A stretch of DNA of 60,998 bases from an uncultured Pseudobutyrivibrio sp. (GTDB lineage Bacteria > Bacillota > Clostridia > Lachnospirales > Lachnospiraceae): contig CAMJBT010000011.1 of the NCBI GenBank assembly GCA_946403965.1, positions 1 to 60,998 on the forward strand. The letters are read 5' to 3'. The position numbers were made by a program, and so were the translations under genes. Within the stretch, counting starts at the first letter, position 1. Every line of letters begins with the position of its first letter. Shown here piece after piece: positions 34,961 to 44,827 of this stretch. Below the pieces are notes generated by a model. The model was not told where the DNA came from. It saw only the letters and a program-made list of their open reading frames with translations, and made no database searches.

Positions 34961-35006
34961 ATTCAAAGTAATTTCAAAAATTTAGAACAAAGAGGACTAG
35001 TTAATC

Positions 35007-36326
35007 ATGAAGAAGGTAGTTAAATTTGGAGGCAGTTCTTTAGCCGATGCCAACCAGTTCAGGAAGGTTGGAGACATTATCCGAGCTGATGAGAATCGTG
35101 TGTTTGTAGTTCCATCTGCTCCAGGAAAGAGAAACAGCAAGGATACAAAGGTTACTGATATGCTTATCCGTACCTTTGAGGATGCTAGCTCAGGTAAGGA
35201 TGTTACTGAAAATCTTAAGGCTATTAAGGCTCGTTACGACGAGATTATTACTGGCTTAAAGCTTGATTTTTCTTTAGATAAAGATTTCGAGGAAATCGCT
35301 GCAGAGATTAAGTCTGACTTATCTTTGGATTATCTTGCCAGCCGTGGAGAGTATCTCAACGGAAAGATTATGGCAAATTACTTAGGCTACGATTTCATTG
35401 ATGCAAAGGATGTTATCTTCTTCAATGAGGAGGGATACCTTAATTCATACAAGACAGAGAAGACTATGGCAAAGGTCCTTGAGGAGCATCCAAAGGCTGT
35501 TATTCCTGGCTTCTATGGTTGCGGTAAGGATGGCAAGGTTAAGACATTCTCTAGAGGTGGTTCTGACGTGACAGGTTCAATCGTTGCTGGCGCAGCAAAG
35601 GTTGATGTTTATGAGAACTGGACTGATGTTTCAGGTTTCTTGATTTGCGACCCTCGTATCGTAAAGGATCCAGTCGGGATGCAGACAATCACCTACCGTG
35701 AGCTTCGCGAGCTTTCATATATGGGCGCATCAGTTCTTCACGAGGATGCTATTTTCCCAGTTCGTTCAGCTGGAATTCCTATCAATATCAAAAATACAAA
35801 TAAGCCTGAGGATGATGGTACATGGATTGTTGAATCTACAGGTCAGAGAAATGAATATGTTATCACTGGTATCGCTGGTAAAAAGGGCTTCTGTACAGTG
35901 CTTATTACAAAGTCCCTTATGAACTCAGAGGTTGGTTTCTGCCGAAAGGCACTTCAGGCCTTCGAGGACAACGGAATCTGTATCGAGCATATGCCATCAG
36001 GTATTGATACTATGACAGTTGTTGTTCACGAGGATGAGTTCATTAACAAGGAGCAGGCCGTTGTTTCTGCTATTCACAGAAACTGTGCTCCAGATTCAAT
36101 TGAGATTGAGTCTGATTTGGCTCTCATCGCCGTTGTTGGTCGTGGTATGAAGAATACACGCGGTACTGCTGGTCGTATCTTCTCAGCCCTCAGCCATGCA
36201 CATGTAAACGTTCGCATGATTGATCAGGGTTCTTCAGAGTTAAATATTATCATCGGTGTTCAAAACGAAGATTTCGAAGCTGCTGTAAAAGCTATCTATG
36301 ATATCTTTGTAACGACAAAACTATAA
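35007..36326 (+). CDS. lysC: Aspartate kinase
   Basis: A 439-residue monofunctional aspartokinase, first step of lysine, threonine, methionine and diaminopimelate synthesis. It has an N-terminal amino-acid kinase domain (KFGGSSLAD at 6-14; SRGGSDVTGS near 185) and two C-terminal ACT domains (about 300-439) for feedback control. RBS AGAGGA before the ATG. Transcribed alone from the palindrome-containing promoter at 34931 and ended by a strong terminator. There is no lysine riboswitch in the short leader, so control is probably by the shared repressor plus ACT feedback. Confidence 0.96.
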   Translation: MKKVVKFGGSSLADANQFRKVGDIIRADENRVFVVPSAPGKRNSKDTKVTDMLIRTFEDASSGKDVTENLKAIKARYDEIITGLKLDFSLDKDFEEIAAEIKSDLSLDYLASRGEYLNGKIMANYLGYDFIDAKDVIFFNEEGYLNSYKTEKTMAKVLEEHPKAVIPGFYGCGKDGKVKTFSRGGSDVTGSIVAGAAKVDVYENWTDVSGFLICDPRIVKDPVGMQTITYRELRELSYMGASVLHEDAIFPVRSAGIPINIKNTNKPEDDGTWIVESTGQRNEYVITGIAGKKGFCTVLITKSLMNSEVGFCRKALQAFEDNGICIEHMPSGIDTMTVVVHEDEFINKEQAVVSAIHRNCAPDSIEIESDLALIAVVGRGMKNTRGTAGRIFSALSHAHVNVRMIDQGSSELNIIIGVQNEDFEAAVKAIYDIFVTTKL

Positions 36327-36333
36327 AATATAG

Positions 36334-36481
36334 CCTTTCACAATGATTTAAATATTCAGGAGAGCCTAATCCATTCTCATGGGCTCTCCTTTTTTATGCC
36401 AGGGAGAGGGAAAGGAGGATATGTAATGGGAGAACCCAGGGAAATGGATTAGGAATAAAGAATTGTGAAAATCATTGTGAC
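36334..36481. repeat. Long imperfect inverted repeat (fold-back element) between lysC and pyrC
   Basis: The reverse complement of 36334-36389 resembles 36425-36481 over most of its length: AATGGATTAGG and AAATCATTGTGA are shared blocks, with CCCA and GGAGA-type matches outside. The arms enclose the lysC terminator. Such a palindrome of about 150 bp with diverged arms looks like a small MITE-like or REP-like element, or a structured RNA. It carries no gene. Confidence 0.55.
36359..36395 (+). terminator. Terminator after lysC
   Basis: Stem GGAGAGCC / GGCTCTCC (36359-36366 with 36382-36389) followed by six T. Strong by eye. Confidence 0.9.
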
Positions 36482-36506
36482 AGGGGACATTTTTTTCGGG
36501 TTTATC

Positions 36507-36535
36507 TTGTTCGAGTGAGCGGAGTTTGCTATACT
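36507..36535 (+). promoter_or_regulatory. Promoter of the pyrC-pyrF-pyrK-pyrD genes
   Basis: TTGTTC (36507-36512), 17 bp, TATACT (36530-36535). The leader to the pyrC ATG is about 30 bases, too short for a PyrR-type attenuator. Confidence 0.6.
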
Positions 36536-36572
36536 ATTGACAGTTTGAAATACGATTTCGAGAGGAAGTATT

Positions 36573-37847
36573 ATGAGCCTAATTATTAAGAATGGTCGAG
36601 TTTTAAATCCACCTACAAACACAGATGAATTATTAGATATTAAGATAGACGGGAACATTATCTCAGCTGTTGAGGCTGGTATTGTTCCCGTTTTTTCTGA
36701 TGAAGTTATTGATGCCCAGGGATGCTATGTTATGCCAGGCTTCATTGATATGCATGTGCATTTCAGAGATCCTGGTCAGACTGCTAAGGAGGATATTGAG
36801 ACTGGTTCGAAGGCTGCAGCAAGAGGCGGTGTTACCACAGTTCTTGCAATGCCAAACACAAAGCCAGTGATAGATAATCCTGAGCTTGTAAAGTACGTTC
36901 ATGACAAAGGCGCACAGGTCGGTTTGACAAGAGTGCTTCAGGTTGGTTCAGTTACAAAGGGCATGGAAGGTAAGGAGCTTTCGGACTTACAGGGAATGAT
37001 AGATGCAGGAATTCCTGCCATTTCCGAGGATGGCAAATCTGTTATGGATTCAGGTCTTTACAGAGAGGCCATGAAGATAGTTGCAAAGGCTGATGTGCCA
37101 GTTCTTGCTCACTGCGAGGATATCAATCTGGTTCAGGGCGGCGTCATGAACATGGGAGCAAAATCTGATTCTATGGGTGAAAAAGGAATCAGCAACGCAG
37201 TTGAAAACATCATCGAGGCTCGTGACATTATGCTAGCAGAAGAGACAGGTGCAACCCTTCATCTTTGCCATTGCTCAACAAAGGAAAGCTACCAGATTTT
37301 AAAAGAAGCTAAGGAAGCTGGCATCAAAGTTTCTGGCGAAGTTTGCCCACATCATTTCACTCTCACAGAGGATGACATTGTGCTAGGTGATGGCAATTAC
37401 AAAATGAATCCTCCAGTTCGTACAAAAGAGGATAGAGAATTTCTTAGACGAGGATTGGCAGAGGGAATATTCGAAGTAATTTCCACAGACCATGCTCCAC
37501 ATACAGCAGAGGAAAAGTCAAAGGGCTTTGCATCTCCATTCGGAATTGTTGGTTTGGAAACCTCTGCAAGTCTTACATATACAGAGTTAGTATTATCAGG
37601 TTTAATTACACCACTTACAATGGCGGCATATATGAGTAGTAATCCTGCTCGCATACTTGGTCGTGACGATTTAGGAAACATCGCACCAGGAAAGGCTGCG
37701 GATATCACAATTTTTGATCCATCAATTGAATATGAAATTCACGCAGCTGATTTTGTAGGCAAATCTAAAAATATGCCATATGAAGGCCGTAAGGTACAGG
37801 GCCGCGTAGTAACCACCATCTTTGATGGTCGCATCGTTTATAAATAG
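36573..37847 (+). CDS. pyrC: Dihydroorotase
   Basis: A 424-residue class I dihydroorotase that closes N-carbamoyl-aspartate to dihydroorotate in pyrimidine synthesis. Zinc site motifs are visible: HVHFRDPG (about 61-68), AHCED, HLCHCS and STDHAPH. First of four same-strand pyrimidine genes; RBS AGAGGAAG. Aspartate carbamoyltransferase, carbamoyl-phosphate synthase and PyrE are not in this window. Confidence 0.96.
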   Translation: MSLIIKNGRVLNPPTNTDELLDIKIDGNIISAVEAGIVPVFSDEVIDAQGCYVMPGFIDMHVHFRDPGQTAKEDIETGSKAAARGGVTTVLAMPNTKPVIDNPELVKYVHDKGAQVGLTRVLQVGSVTKGMEGKELSDLQGMIDAGIPAISEDGKSVMDSGLYREAMKIVAKADVPVLAHCEDINLVQGGVMNMGAKSDSMGEKGISNAVENIIEARDIMLAEETGATLHLCHCSTKESYQILKEAKEAGIKVSGEVCPHHFTLTEDDIVLGDGNYKMNPPVRTKEDREFLRRGLAEGIFEVISTDHAPHTAEEKSKGFASPFGIVGLETSASLTYTELVLSGLITPLTMAAYMSSNPARILGRDDLGNIAPGKAADITIFDPSIEYEIHAADFVGKSKNMPYEGRKVQGRVVTTIFDGRIVYK

Positions 37848-37862
37848 AAAGGATATAGCATA

Positions 37863-38780
37863 ATGATTCAAAATCTTATTAACCAAATCAAAGAAAAGAA
37901 TGCACCTATCGTTGTAGGACTGGATCCAACTCTTAAGCTGATGCCAAAGAGCCTTGTTGATGCTCACATCAACGAGCACGGCCAGACCTTGGAAGCAGTG
38001 GGAGAAGCCATGTTTGACTACAACAAGCAGATTATGGATGCTTGCTTTGATTTAATCCCAGCTGTTAAGCCACAGATTGCCATGTATGAAAGCTTCGGCA
38101 TCCCAGGAATGATTGCTTACAAGAAGACTGTTGATTACGCCAAGGAGCTTGGGCTTATTGTCATAGCTGATATTAAGCGCGGTGATATTGGTTCTACATC
38201 AACAGCTTATGCACTTGGACATCTTGGTAGTGTTCAGGTAGGTGATTACAAGTATCAGGGTTTTGATGCTGATATGGCTACAGTTAATCCTTATCTTGGA
38301 ACAGATGGTGTAAAGCCATTCGTAGATGTTTGCAAGGAAGAGGATAAGGGTATCTTCGTGCTTTGCAAAACTTCAAATCCTTCCTCTGGTGAGTTTCAGG
38401 ATAGACTAATTGATGGTCGCCCTCTCTATGAGCATATGGCTGAAAAGATTGAGGAGTGGGGCGCTGAGACAATGGAAGGCAATTACACAAACGTTGGTGC
38501 TGTTGTGGGAGCAACTTATCCAGAGATGGGTGCTAAGCTTCGTAAGCTCATGCCTCACACATATATCCTTGTGCCAGGCTACGGCGCACAGGGCGGCAAA
38601 GGTGCAGACCTTGTAAACTTCTTTAATGAAGATGGACTTGGTGCAATCGTAAACTCAAGCCGTGGAATCATTGCAGCATATCAGCAGGAGAAATACGCAA
38701 AGTATGGCGAGGCCAATTTCGCAGAAGCCAGCCGCGCAGCGGTTGAGGATATGCTTGCTGATATTAGAAGTGCATTATAA
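37863..38780 (+). CDS. pyrF: Orotidine 5'-phosphate decarboxylase
   Basis: A 305-residue enzyme of the longer (subfamily 2) OMP decarboxylase type, making UMP. The catalytic motif ADIKRGDIGST is present, and the N-terminal strand VVGLDPTLK binds substrate. It follows pyrC by 15 bases with an AAAGG ribosome site. The longer form is typical of clostridia and actinobacteria, compared with about 240 residues in the E. coli type. Confidence 0.96.
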   Translation: MIQNLINQIKEKNAPIVVGLDPTLKLMPKSLVDAHINEHGQTLEAVGEAMFDYNKQIMDACFDLIPAVKPQIAMYESFGIPGMIAYKKTVDYAKELGLIVIADIKRGDIGSTSTAYALGHLGSVQVGDYKYQGFDADMATVNPYLGTDGVKPFVDVCKEEDKGIFVLCKTSNPSSGEFQDRLIDGRPLYEHMAEKIEEWGAETMEGNYTNVGAVVGATYPEMGAKLRKLMPHTYILVPGYGAQGGKGADLVNFFNEDGLGAIVNSSRGIIAAYQQEKYAKYGEANFAEASRAAVEDMLADIRSAL

Positions 38781-38849
38781 TTAAAATTATTTTATTGAAG
38801 AAATGCCAGCATATTTGACTGATGCTAAGTTATAAAGGAGAAAATAATA

Positions 38850-39614
38850 TTGAAGATCAAAGAAACAGCCACAGTCCTTGGACAAATGCAATTAACAGAA
38901 GGTGTTTATAGCCTGCTGCTCCAGACTAAGATTGTGGAATATGCAAAGCCCGGCCAATTTATAAATATTTTTCCAAAGGATAAAAGCAAATTGTTGCCAC
39001 GTCCTATCAGTATCTGTGAAATAAACAAAGAGTACGGAACTCTTAGAGTGGTATATCGTACTGTTGGTGCAGGAACAGAAGAGTTCTCTGAACTTAAAAT
39101 GGGAGATTCTATAGATGTAATGGGACCTCTTGGAAATGGATTCCCACTTGAAGGAAAGAAGACAATAGTTGTTGGAGGTGGAATTGGTGTACCACCTATG
39201 CTTGAGCTTGCTAAGCAATTGTCCGGTGAAGTAATTGCTGTTATGGGATATCGTAATTACGATTTGTTCCTTAGAGATGAACTTAGTCATGCGGCATCTG
39301 AACTTATAATTGCCACAGATGATGGTTCACTTGGAGTACATGGTACAGTGGTTGATGCCATGAGGGAAAAACAGCTTGAGGCAGATGTGATTTATGCCTG
39401 TGGTCCAAAGCCAATGCTAAAGGGTGTTGCAGAATATGCTGCAGAGCACAATATTAAGTGCTATGTTTCAATGGAGGAACGTATGGCTTGTGGTGTTGGT
39501 GCATGTCTTGGGTGTGTCTGCCAATCTACCGAAGTGGATGATCACAGTCATGTTCACAACAAGCGCGTATGTAAAGATGGTCCAGTATTCTTGTCAACGG
39601 AGGTAGTACTATAA
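38850..39614 (+). CDS. pyrK: Dihydroorotate dehydrogenase electron-transfer subunit
   Basis: A 254-residue FAD/[2Fe-2S] subunit that passes electrons from dihydroorotate (via PyrD) to NAD+. FAD-binding motif RPISICE, nucleotide-binding GGGIGVPPMLELA, and a C-terminal cysteine cluster (CGVGACLGCVC and a later Cys) are visible. The start is a TTG at 38850, nine bases after AAAGGAG. Its stop overlaps the pyrD ATG by one base, so the two subunits are coupled, as expected for the heterotetramer. Confidence 0.95.
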   Translation: MKIKETATVLGQMQLTEGVYSLLLQTKIVEYAKPGQFINIFPKDKSKLLPRPISICEINKEYGTLRVVYRTVGAGTEEFSELKMGDSIDVMGPLGNGFPLEGKKTIVVGGGIGVPPMLELAKQLSGEVIAVMGYRNYDLFLRDELSHAASELIIATDDGSLGVHGTVVDAMREKQLEADVIYACGPKPMLKGVAEYAAEHNIKCYVSMEERMACGVGACLGCVCQSTEVDDHSHVHNKRVCKDGPVFLSTEVVL

Positions 39615-40519
39615 TGAAGACTTCAGTAAATATAGCAGGTGTGGAATTTCAAAATCCAGTTATGGAGGCTTCAGGTACCTTTGGTTCCGGCATGGAATAT
39701 TCAGAGTTTGTAGATTTAAACAAGCTGGGTGCAGTTGTTACTAAGGGTGTTGCTAATGTTCCATGGCCTGGAAATCCTACTCCACGTATCGCAGAGGTTC
39801 GCTCTGGAATGCTTAATGCAATCGGTTTACAGAACCCTGGTGTTGATGTGTTTTGTGAACGAGATTTGAAATTTCTGGAAGAATTCAAAAATACAAAAGT
39901 TCTGGTTAATGTTTGCGGTCATTCAGCCGAAGAATATATTGAAGTAGTTGAGAGATTGGCAAATGAGTCAAGAGTCGATATGCTGGAGATAAACATCTCA
40001 TGTCCTAATGTAAAAGAGGGCGGTATCGCCTTTGGTCAGGATCCAAAAGCAGTCGAGGAAATTACACGTTTGGTCAAGGCTCACGCCAAGCAGCCTATTG
40101 TTATGAAACTTTCGCCTAACGTCACGGACATTAAGGTTATGGCTAAAGCAGCAGAGGCTGGGGGCGCAGATGCTATTTCACTTATCAATACTCTAACCGG
40201 AATGAAAATCGATGTAGAACGTCAGCAATTTGTTCTAGCTAACAAGACCGGCGGAATGTCTGGTCCTGCAGTTCATCCAATAGCAGTAAGAATGGTTTAT
40301 GAATGTTCAAAGGCAGTGCAGATTCCAATTATCGGAATGGGTGGAATATCTACCTGGGAGGATGCAATTGAAATGATGCTTGCCGGTGCAACAGCTGTAT
40401 CAGTAGGAACAGCAAATTTCTACAATCCAACAGCCACTTTAGATATTCTGGCTGGCATAGAAGACTATATGCGTAGAAAGAAAATTGAAGACATCAATTC
40501 CATTGTGGGTATTGTTTAA
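39614..40519 (+). CDS. pyrD: Dihydroorotate dehydrogenase catalytic subunit (class 1B)
   Basis: A 301-residue FMN enzyme oxidising dihydroorotate to orotate, working with PyrK. Substrate/FMN motifs are visible: ASGTFGSG, NISCPNVKEGG with the catalytic Cys of class 1, and GMGGISTWEDAIEM. One-base overlap with pyrK. The last pyrimidine gene here; I see no convincing terminator in the following 248 bases. Confidence 0.96.
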   Translation: MKTSVNIAGVEFQNPVMEASGTFGSGMEYSEFVDLNKLGAVVTKGVANVPWPGNPTPRIAEVRSGMLNAIGLQNPGVDVFCERDLKFLEEFKNTKVLVNVCGHSAEEYIEVVERLANESRVDMLEINISCPNVKEGGIAFGQDPKAVEEITRLVKAHAKQPIVMKLSPNVTDIKVMAKAAEAGGADAISLINTLTGMKIDVERQQFVLANKTGGMSGPAVHPIAVRMVYECSKAVQIPIIGMGGISTWEDAIEMMLAGATAVSVGTANFYNPTATLDILAGIEDYMRRKKIEDINSIVGIV

Positions 40520-40669
40520 ACCCCAGGATTTAGCTTTCTAGTCCATAAAGGGAATCAAGTAAGCAGTAGCTTACGCTCGGGAGAATTTTGAAAGATTTGG
40601 TTCGCTACAATATTTAGATAATTGGGTACTGGTTCACCGAATGTTCAGACAATATACTCAGAAATTTCC

Positions 40670-40698
40670 GTGACACGTCCTGATAGATTTGCTACACT
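40670..40698 (+). promoter_or_regulatory. Candidate promoter of mecA
   Basis: GTGACA (40670-40675), 17 bp, TACACT (40693-40698), leaving a leader of about 65 bases. A small perfect hairpin (GTAAGC-AGTA-GCTTAC, 40559-40574) lies upstream but lacks a T tract. Nothing else is seen in 40520-40767. Confidence 0.5.
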
Positions 40699-40767
40699 TT
40701 ATATGCGTCGACATAAAATTATCTATATATATAACGTTTACTTTAGATTTCGAAAGGAGGGGAGCTG

Positions 40768-41466
40768 ATGAAGTTCAAGAAGATAGGTGAGGACAAGATC
40801 CGTTGCGTCATTACCAAAGAAGAAATGGAACAGAACGGAATGGAGCTTGGTGATTTCGTCAGTGACCAGGAGAAAACCCAAAGCTTTATCAGGGATATAT
40901 TAGCTGAGGCTTGTGAGACATTAGGTATTGAGACTCATGCAAAGGCCTACAGTGTTCAAATGACAGTTATGCCACAGGGTGATGTAGCTTTACTCATATC
41001 CCCAGATTCAAGTTCAGGTCTGGCTACAGCAATTGAAGAATTAAAGAAGCACCTGACAGGTCTTCAGGAGACATTGTCTACCACCAAGACGGAGGCACCA
41101 ATTTCTGGTAGCACCGCAGATGTACCTGTTCAGCCTGCACAGGTTCTTAGAGAAGAAACAGACGAGGTAACAAGTCAGTATCTTAACACTCCTCTATGGG
41201 CTATTCTTCCAGATTTGGATTCATCAATTGAACTTTGCAAGCATATTCCAAAGTTTGCAGGAATTCAAAGCACACTATATCGTTATGGTGATGACTATTA
41301 TGTAAAGCTCAACTTTGAACTTACACGTCGTCAGATTTCAGCAGTAATTCTTGTTATCGCTGAGTTCGCAACACAGATGTTTACAGAGAGCTTCGACGGA
41401 GCCTTCTTACTAGAGCATGGCGATGTGATTTGCGAAGACTGTGTGAATGTACTTTCACAGATTTAA
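40768..41466 (+). CDS. mecA: Adaptor protein MecA
   Basis: A 232-residue MecA/NegA-type adaptor. Its N-terminal domain (MKFKKIGEDKIRCVIT, then the helix EEMEQNGMELGDF) recruits substrates, and its C-terminal domain (about 140-232) binds the ClpC Hsp100 chaperone for ClpCP proteolysis. An acidic/Thr/Ser-rich linker lies at about 90-135. RBS AAAGGAGGGG. Transcribed alone and ended by the perfect hairpin at 41479. In low-GC Gram-positives it controls competence, motility or biofilm regulators; the target here is unknown. Confidence 0.9.
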   Translation: MKFKKIGEDKIRCVITKEEMEQNGMELGDFVSDQEKTQSFIRDILAEACETLGIETHAKAYSVQMTVMPQGDVALLISPDSSSGLATAIEELKKHLTGLQETLSTTKTEAPISGSTADVPVQPAQVLREETDEVTSQYLNTPLWAILPDLDSSIELCKHIPKFAGIQSTLYRYGDDYYVKLNFELTRRQISAVILVIAEFATQMFTESFDGAFLLEHGDVICEDCVNVLSQI

Positions 41467-41478
41467 TAAGAAAATAAT

Positions 41479-41510
41479 AAATCCTAGGTGCTAAATTGCA
41501 CCTAGGATTT
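41479..41510. terminator. Bidirectional terminator shared by mecA and pflA
   Basis: A perfect 13-bp stem (AAATCCTAGGTGC / GCACCTAGGATTT) with a 6-base loop and a T tract on the plus strand. The minus-strand pflA stop codon lies inside the hairpin. Confidence 0.92.
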
Positions 41511-42225
41511 TTTTGGCGTTTTCTATTCTTTCCTGAGAAGGTGATTCCACACCATCCAAGCGATAGGCTAAGCCTAGCTCCTGATATTTTGGAACACCAA
41601 GAGTATGATATGGTAGCACTTCCACTTTTTCCACAGATTTAAGAGTATCTATGAATTCTCTTGTACGTTTTAGATATTCATCATTATCGCTTCCACCTGG
41701 AACCAATACATGACGTATCCAAATAGGAATACCCATATCTGATATTTCTTTTGCCATCTCAAGAATATTTTCATTAGAGACGCCGGTGAGCTCTTTATGA
41801 GCCACTGGGTCAATATTTTTAATATCCAAAAGAACTGTGTCTGTGAGACTCATCAGTTCTTTCCATTTGGAATAAAAAGGTTCTTCATGAGTGAATGGTT
41901 CTCCGGCTGTATCGATGCAGGTACTAACTCCAGCAGCTTTTGCTTTTCGGAACAAATCCAGTAGAAAATCAATCTGAAGCAGAGGCTCGCCACCACTTAC
42001 AGTAATACCACCACCGTTCTTCCAATATGGCTTGAAACGCATAGCCTTCTTCAGAAGCTCGTCAGCGGTAAACTCCTGACCCTGGCCTTCCTTCCAGGTC
42101 TCAGGATTATGGCAAAAAGCACATCTCATCCTGCAACCATTCAAGAAAATAATGTAGCGCACGCCTGGGCCGTCAACAGCACCGAAGCTCTCCAACTTAT
42201 TAACGTATCCTATAACATCGTTCAT
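41491..42225 (-). CDS. pflA: Pyruvate formate-lyase activating enzyme
   Basis: A 244-residue radical SAM enzyme that installs the glycyl radical on PflB. The [4Fe-4S] motif CRMRCAFC (C-x3-C-x2-C) is near residues 31-38 and the SAM-binding GGEPLL is downstream. It lies 39 bases after pflB on the minus strand, the usual order. The stop codon is within the shared terminator. Oxygen-sensitive; consistent with obligate anaerobiosis. Confidence 0.97.
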   Translation of the reverse strand: MNDVIGYVNKLESFGAVDGPGVRYIIFLNGCRMRCAFCHNPETWKEGQGQEFTADELLKKAMRFKPYWKNGGGITVSGGEPLLQIDFLLDLFRKAKAAGVSTCIDTAGEPFTHEEPFYSKWKELMSLTDTVLLDIKNIDPVAHKELTGVSNENILEMAKEISDMGIPIWIRHVLVPGGSDNDEYLKRTREFIDTLKSVEKVEVLPYHTLGVPKYQELGLAYRLDGVESPSQERIENAKKILGAI

Positions 42226-42264
42226 ATCCGTACCTCGTTCTAAAAAGCTAGCGTTTTAGATAGC

Positions 42265-44523
42265 TTAAAGTGCCTCGTGGCAAGTACGAGAGATTACGTC
42301 GAGCTGCTGCTCCTTTGTCAAGTCGATGAACTTAACAGCGTATCCTGAAACTCGGATAGTGAAGTTTGCATACTCTGGCTTCTCTGGATGCTCCATAGCA
42401 TCGATGAGCTTCTCCTTGCCGAATACATTGACGTTAAGGTGATGTGCACCCTGATCGAAGTAGCCGTCAAGTACGTTTACAAGGTTGTTTGTACGCTCTT
42501 CATCTGTATGTCCAAGTGCACCTGGGTTGATTGTCTGTGTATTTGAAATACCATCAAGTGCCTCTTCATATGGAAGCTTAGCTACAGAGTTAAGTGAAGC
42601 GATAAGACCATTTACCTCTGCACCGTATGCTGGGTTTGCACCTGGTGAAAGTGGCTCGCCTGCTGGACGTCCATCTGGAAGAGCGCCTGTTGCCTTACCA
42701 TAAACAACGTTTGATGTGATAGTAAGGATTGAAGTTGTTGGCTCTGAATCTCTGTATGTATGGATGTGACGAAGCTTGCCCATGAATGTACGAAGAAGCC
42801 AAATAGCGATTTCATCAGCTCTGTCATCATCGTTACCATAGCGTGGGAAATCTCCCTCAATTTCAAAGTCCTTTGTAATTCCGTTTTCATCACGGATAGC
42901 CTTAACCTTTGCATACTTGATAGCTGAAAGTGAATCTACACAGTGTGAGAATCCAGCGATACCTGTAGCAAATGAACGACGTACATGTGTATCGATGAGA
43001 GCCATCTGGCATGCCTCATAGTAGTACTTGTCGTGCATGTAGTGAATCATGTTAAGTGTTCCAACGTAAAGGTGTGCAAGCCAATCCATCATCTGATCGA
43101 ATTTCTGCATTACCTCGTCGTAGTCAAGGTACTCAGAAGTGATTGCCTTGTATTCAGGTCCAACCTGGTCACCAGATTTTTCATCAACACCACCGTTGAT
43201 AGCGTAGAGAAGACACTTAGCAAGGTTTGCACGAGCACCAAAGAACTGAAGCTCCTTACCTGTCTCAGTAGCAGATACACAGCAGCAGATTGAATAATCA
43301 TCGCCCCATGTAACACGCATTACATCATCATTCTCATACTGGATTGAAGATGTAGTAACAGAAATCTTAGAAGCGTACTTCTTGAAGTTTTCTGGAAGAC
43401 GGCTTGAGTACATTACTGTAAGGTTTGGCTCTGGTGAAGGACCCATGTTCTCAAGTGTGTGAAGGAATCTGTAGCAAGTCTTTGTAACCTGGTGACGTCC
43501 ATCAAGACCGATACCACCAACCTCAAGAGTAGCCCAAACTGGATCTCCAGAGAAGAGCTGGTTGTAAGACTCGATACGAGCAAACTTAACCATACGGCAC
43601 TTCATTGTGAAGTGATCGATGATTTCCTGTGCCTCAGACTCTGTGATAACTCCATTTGCAAGGTCACGAGAGAAGTAGATATCAAGGAATGTAGAAACAC
43701 GACCTACTGACATAGCAGCACCGTTCTGTGTCTTAATAGCTGCAAGGTATCCAAAGTATAACCACTGAACAGCTTCCTTAGCTGTACCAGCTGGCTTTGA
43801 AATGTCAATGCCATAGATAGCAGCCATTTCCTTCATGCCCTTAAGAGCGTTAATCTGGTCTGTGATTTCCTCACGAAGCTGGAAATCGTAGCGACGCATA
43901 CCCTGACGAGCTGTTGCTGCAAAATCTGCCTGCTTCTTTTCGATAAGATAATCGATACCGTAAAGAGCAACTCTTCTGTAGTCACCTACGATACGACCAC
44001 GACCGTATGTATCTGGAAGACCAGTAAGAATCTTATTGTGACGGGCTTTCTTCATCTCTGGTGTGTAGATGTCGAATACACCCTGATTGTGTGTTTTGTG
44101 ATATTTAGTAAAGATCTCGTGAAGCTTTTCACTTGGCTCATAGCCGTACATTCTGCATGACTGTTCTGCCATTGTGATACCACCGAAAGGCATGAATGCT
44201 CTCTTAAGTGGCTTGTCAGTCTGAAGACCAACAATCTGCTCTAAATCCTTTGTTTCCTCTGAAATGTAGCCTGCACCATGTGAAGTGAGTGAAGATACGA
44301 TGTCGGTATCCATATCAAGAACACCGCCCTTTGCACGTTCCTGTGCCTGAAGCTCCTGAAGCTTGCCCCAAAGAGTGTTAGTAGCTTCTGTTGGGTCTGC
44401 TAAGAAAGACTCATCTCCATCATATGGAGTGTAGTTGTTCTGGATGAAGTCACGAACGTCGATATTGTCTTTCCATACACGACCAACGAAACCATCCCAC
44501 TGTGTGAAATCATGATTTGCCAT
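42265..44523 (-). CDS. pflB: Formate C-acetyltransferase (pyruvate formate-lyase)
   Basis: A 752-residue glycyl-radical enzyme converting pyruvate and CoA to acetyl-CoA and formate, a central fermentation step. The catalytic Cys pair lies in [13 protein letters not shown], here three consecutive Cys, and the radical glycine is Gly727 in RVSGYAVKF near the C-terminus. The length matches family members. Good AAAGGAAAT-type RBS on the minus strand. Divergent from the GH3 gene across about 300 bases. Confidence 0.97.
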   Translation of the reverse strand: MANHDFTQWDGFVGRVWKDNIDVRDFIQNNYTPYDGDESFLADPTEATNTLWGKLQELQAQERAKGGVLDMDTDIVSSLTSHGAGYISEETKDLEQIVGLQTDKPLKRAFMPFGGITMAEQSCRMYGYEPSEKLHEIFTKYHKTHNQGVFDIYTPEMKKARHNKILTGLPDTYGRGRIVGDYRRVALYGIDYLIEKKQADFAATARQGMRRYDFQLREEITDQINALKGMKEMAAIYGIDISKPAGTAKEAVQWLYFGYLAAIKTQNGAAMSVGRVSTFLDIYFSRDLANGVITESEAQEIIDHFTMKCRMVKFARIESYNQLFSGDPVWATLEVGGIGLDGRHQVTKTCYRFLHTLENMGPSPEPNLTVMYSSRLPENFKKYASKISVTTSSIQYENDDVMRVTWGDDYSICCCVSATETGKELQFFGARANLAKCLLYAINGGVDEKSGDQVGPEYKAITSEYLDYDEVMQKFDQMMDWLAHLYVGTLNMIHYMHDKYYYEACQMALIDTHVRRSFATGIAGFSHCVDSLSAIKYAKVKAIRDENGITKDFEIEGDFPRYGNDDDRADEIAIWLLRTFMGKLRHIHTYRDSEPTTSILTITSNVVYGKATGALPDGRPAGEPLSPGANPAYGAEVNGLIASLNSVAKLPYEEALDGISNTQTINPGALGHTDEERTNNLVNVLDGYFDQGAHHLNVNVFGKEKLIDAMEHPEKPEYANFTIRVSGYAVKFIDLTKEQQLDVISRTCHEAL

Positions 44524-44827
44524 TATAATTTCCTTTCCATTAAAAAAAATAAATGAAGCGTTATTAACTACTGGCTACGGGGTTATGCGATTACAACTAA
44601 TGGACAGAAAAGTTGCAAGCATATTAGCCGTTATTTACTATAACATAAAGCTGTCAAAAAAATAACAATCTAAATAAGAAATTTTCTCATTTGTCAAAAT
44701 TGAAAATTATGAGGGTAAATAAACATTAGATGTTTGAAAAAAAACACCAACGGAAAATTTAAACACTTTAAATTAGATTCAGTAAAGTCTAATATGTGAA
44801 GTGAATAAAATTTTTGGGAGGTAAATT
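44524..44827. promoter_or_regulatory. Divergent intergenic region between pflB and the GH3 gene
   Basis: 304 very A/T-rich bases. Plus strand: TTTAAA (44767-44772), 17 bp, TAATAT (44790-44795) is a candidate promoter for the GH3 gene. Minus strand: TTGACA hexamers at 44652-44657 and 44693-44698 (reverse complement) could drive pflB, but neither has a good -10 at 17 bp. I see no clear Rex box. Confidence 0.4.

Noticed and set aside
34867-35006. Lysine riboswitch upstream of lysC
   Set aside because: The leader after the promoter is under 50 bases and the whole gap is 140 bases, too short for an L-box; no suitable helices or terminator are seen.
36536-36572. PyrR-type attenuator in the pyr leader
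   Set aside because: The leader is about 30 bases and has no terminator or anti-terminator stem.
44524-44827. Rex box controlling pflB
   Set aside because: I looked for TTGTGAA-type palindromes in the divergent region and found none with correct spacing.
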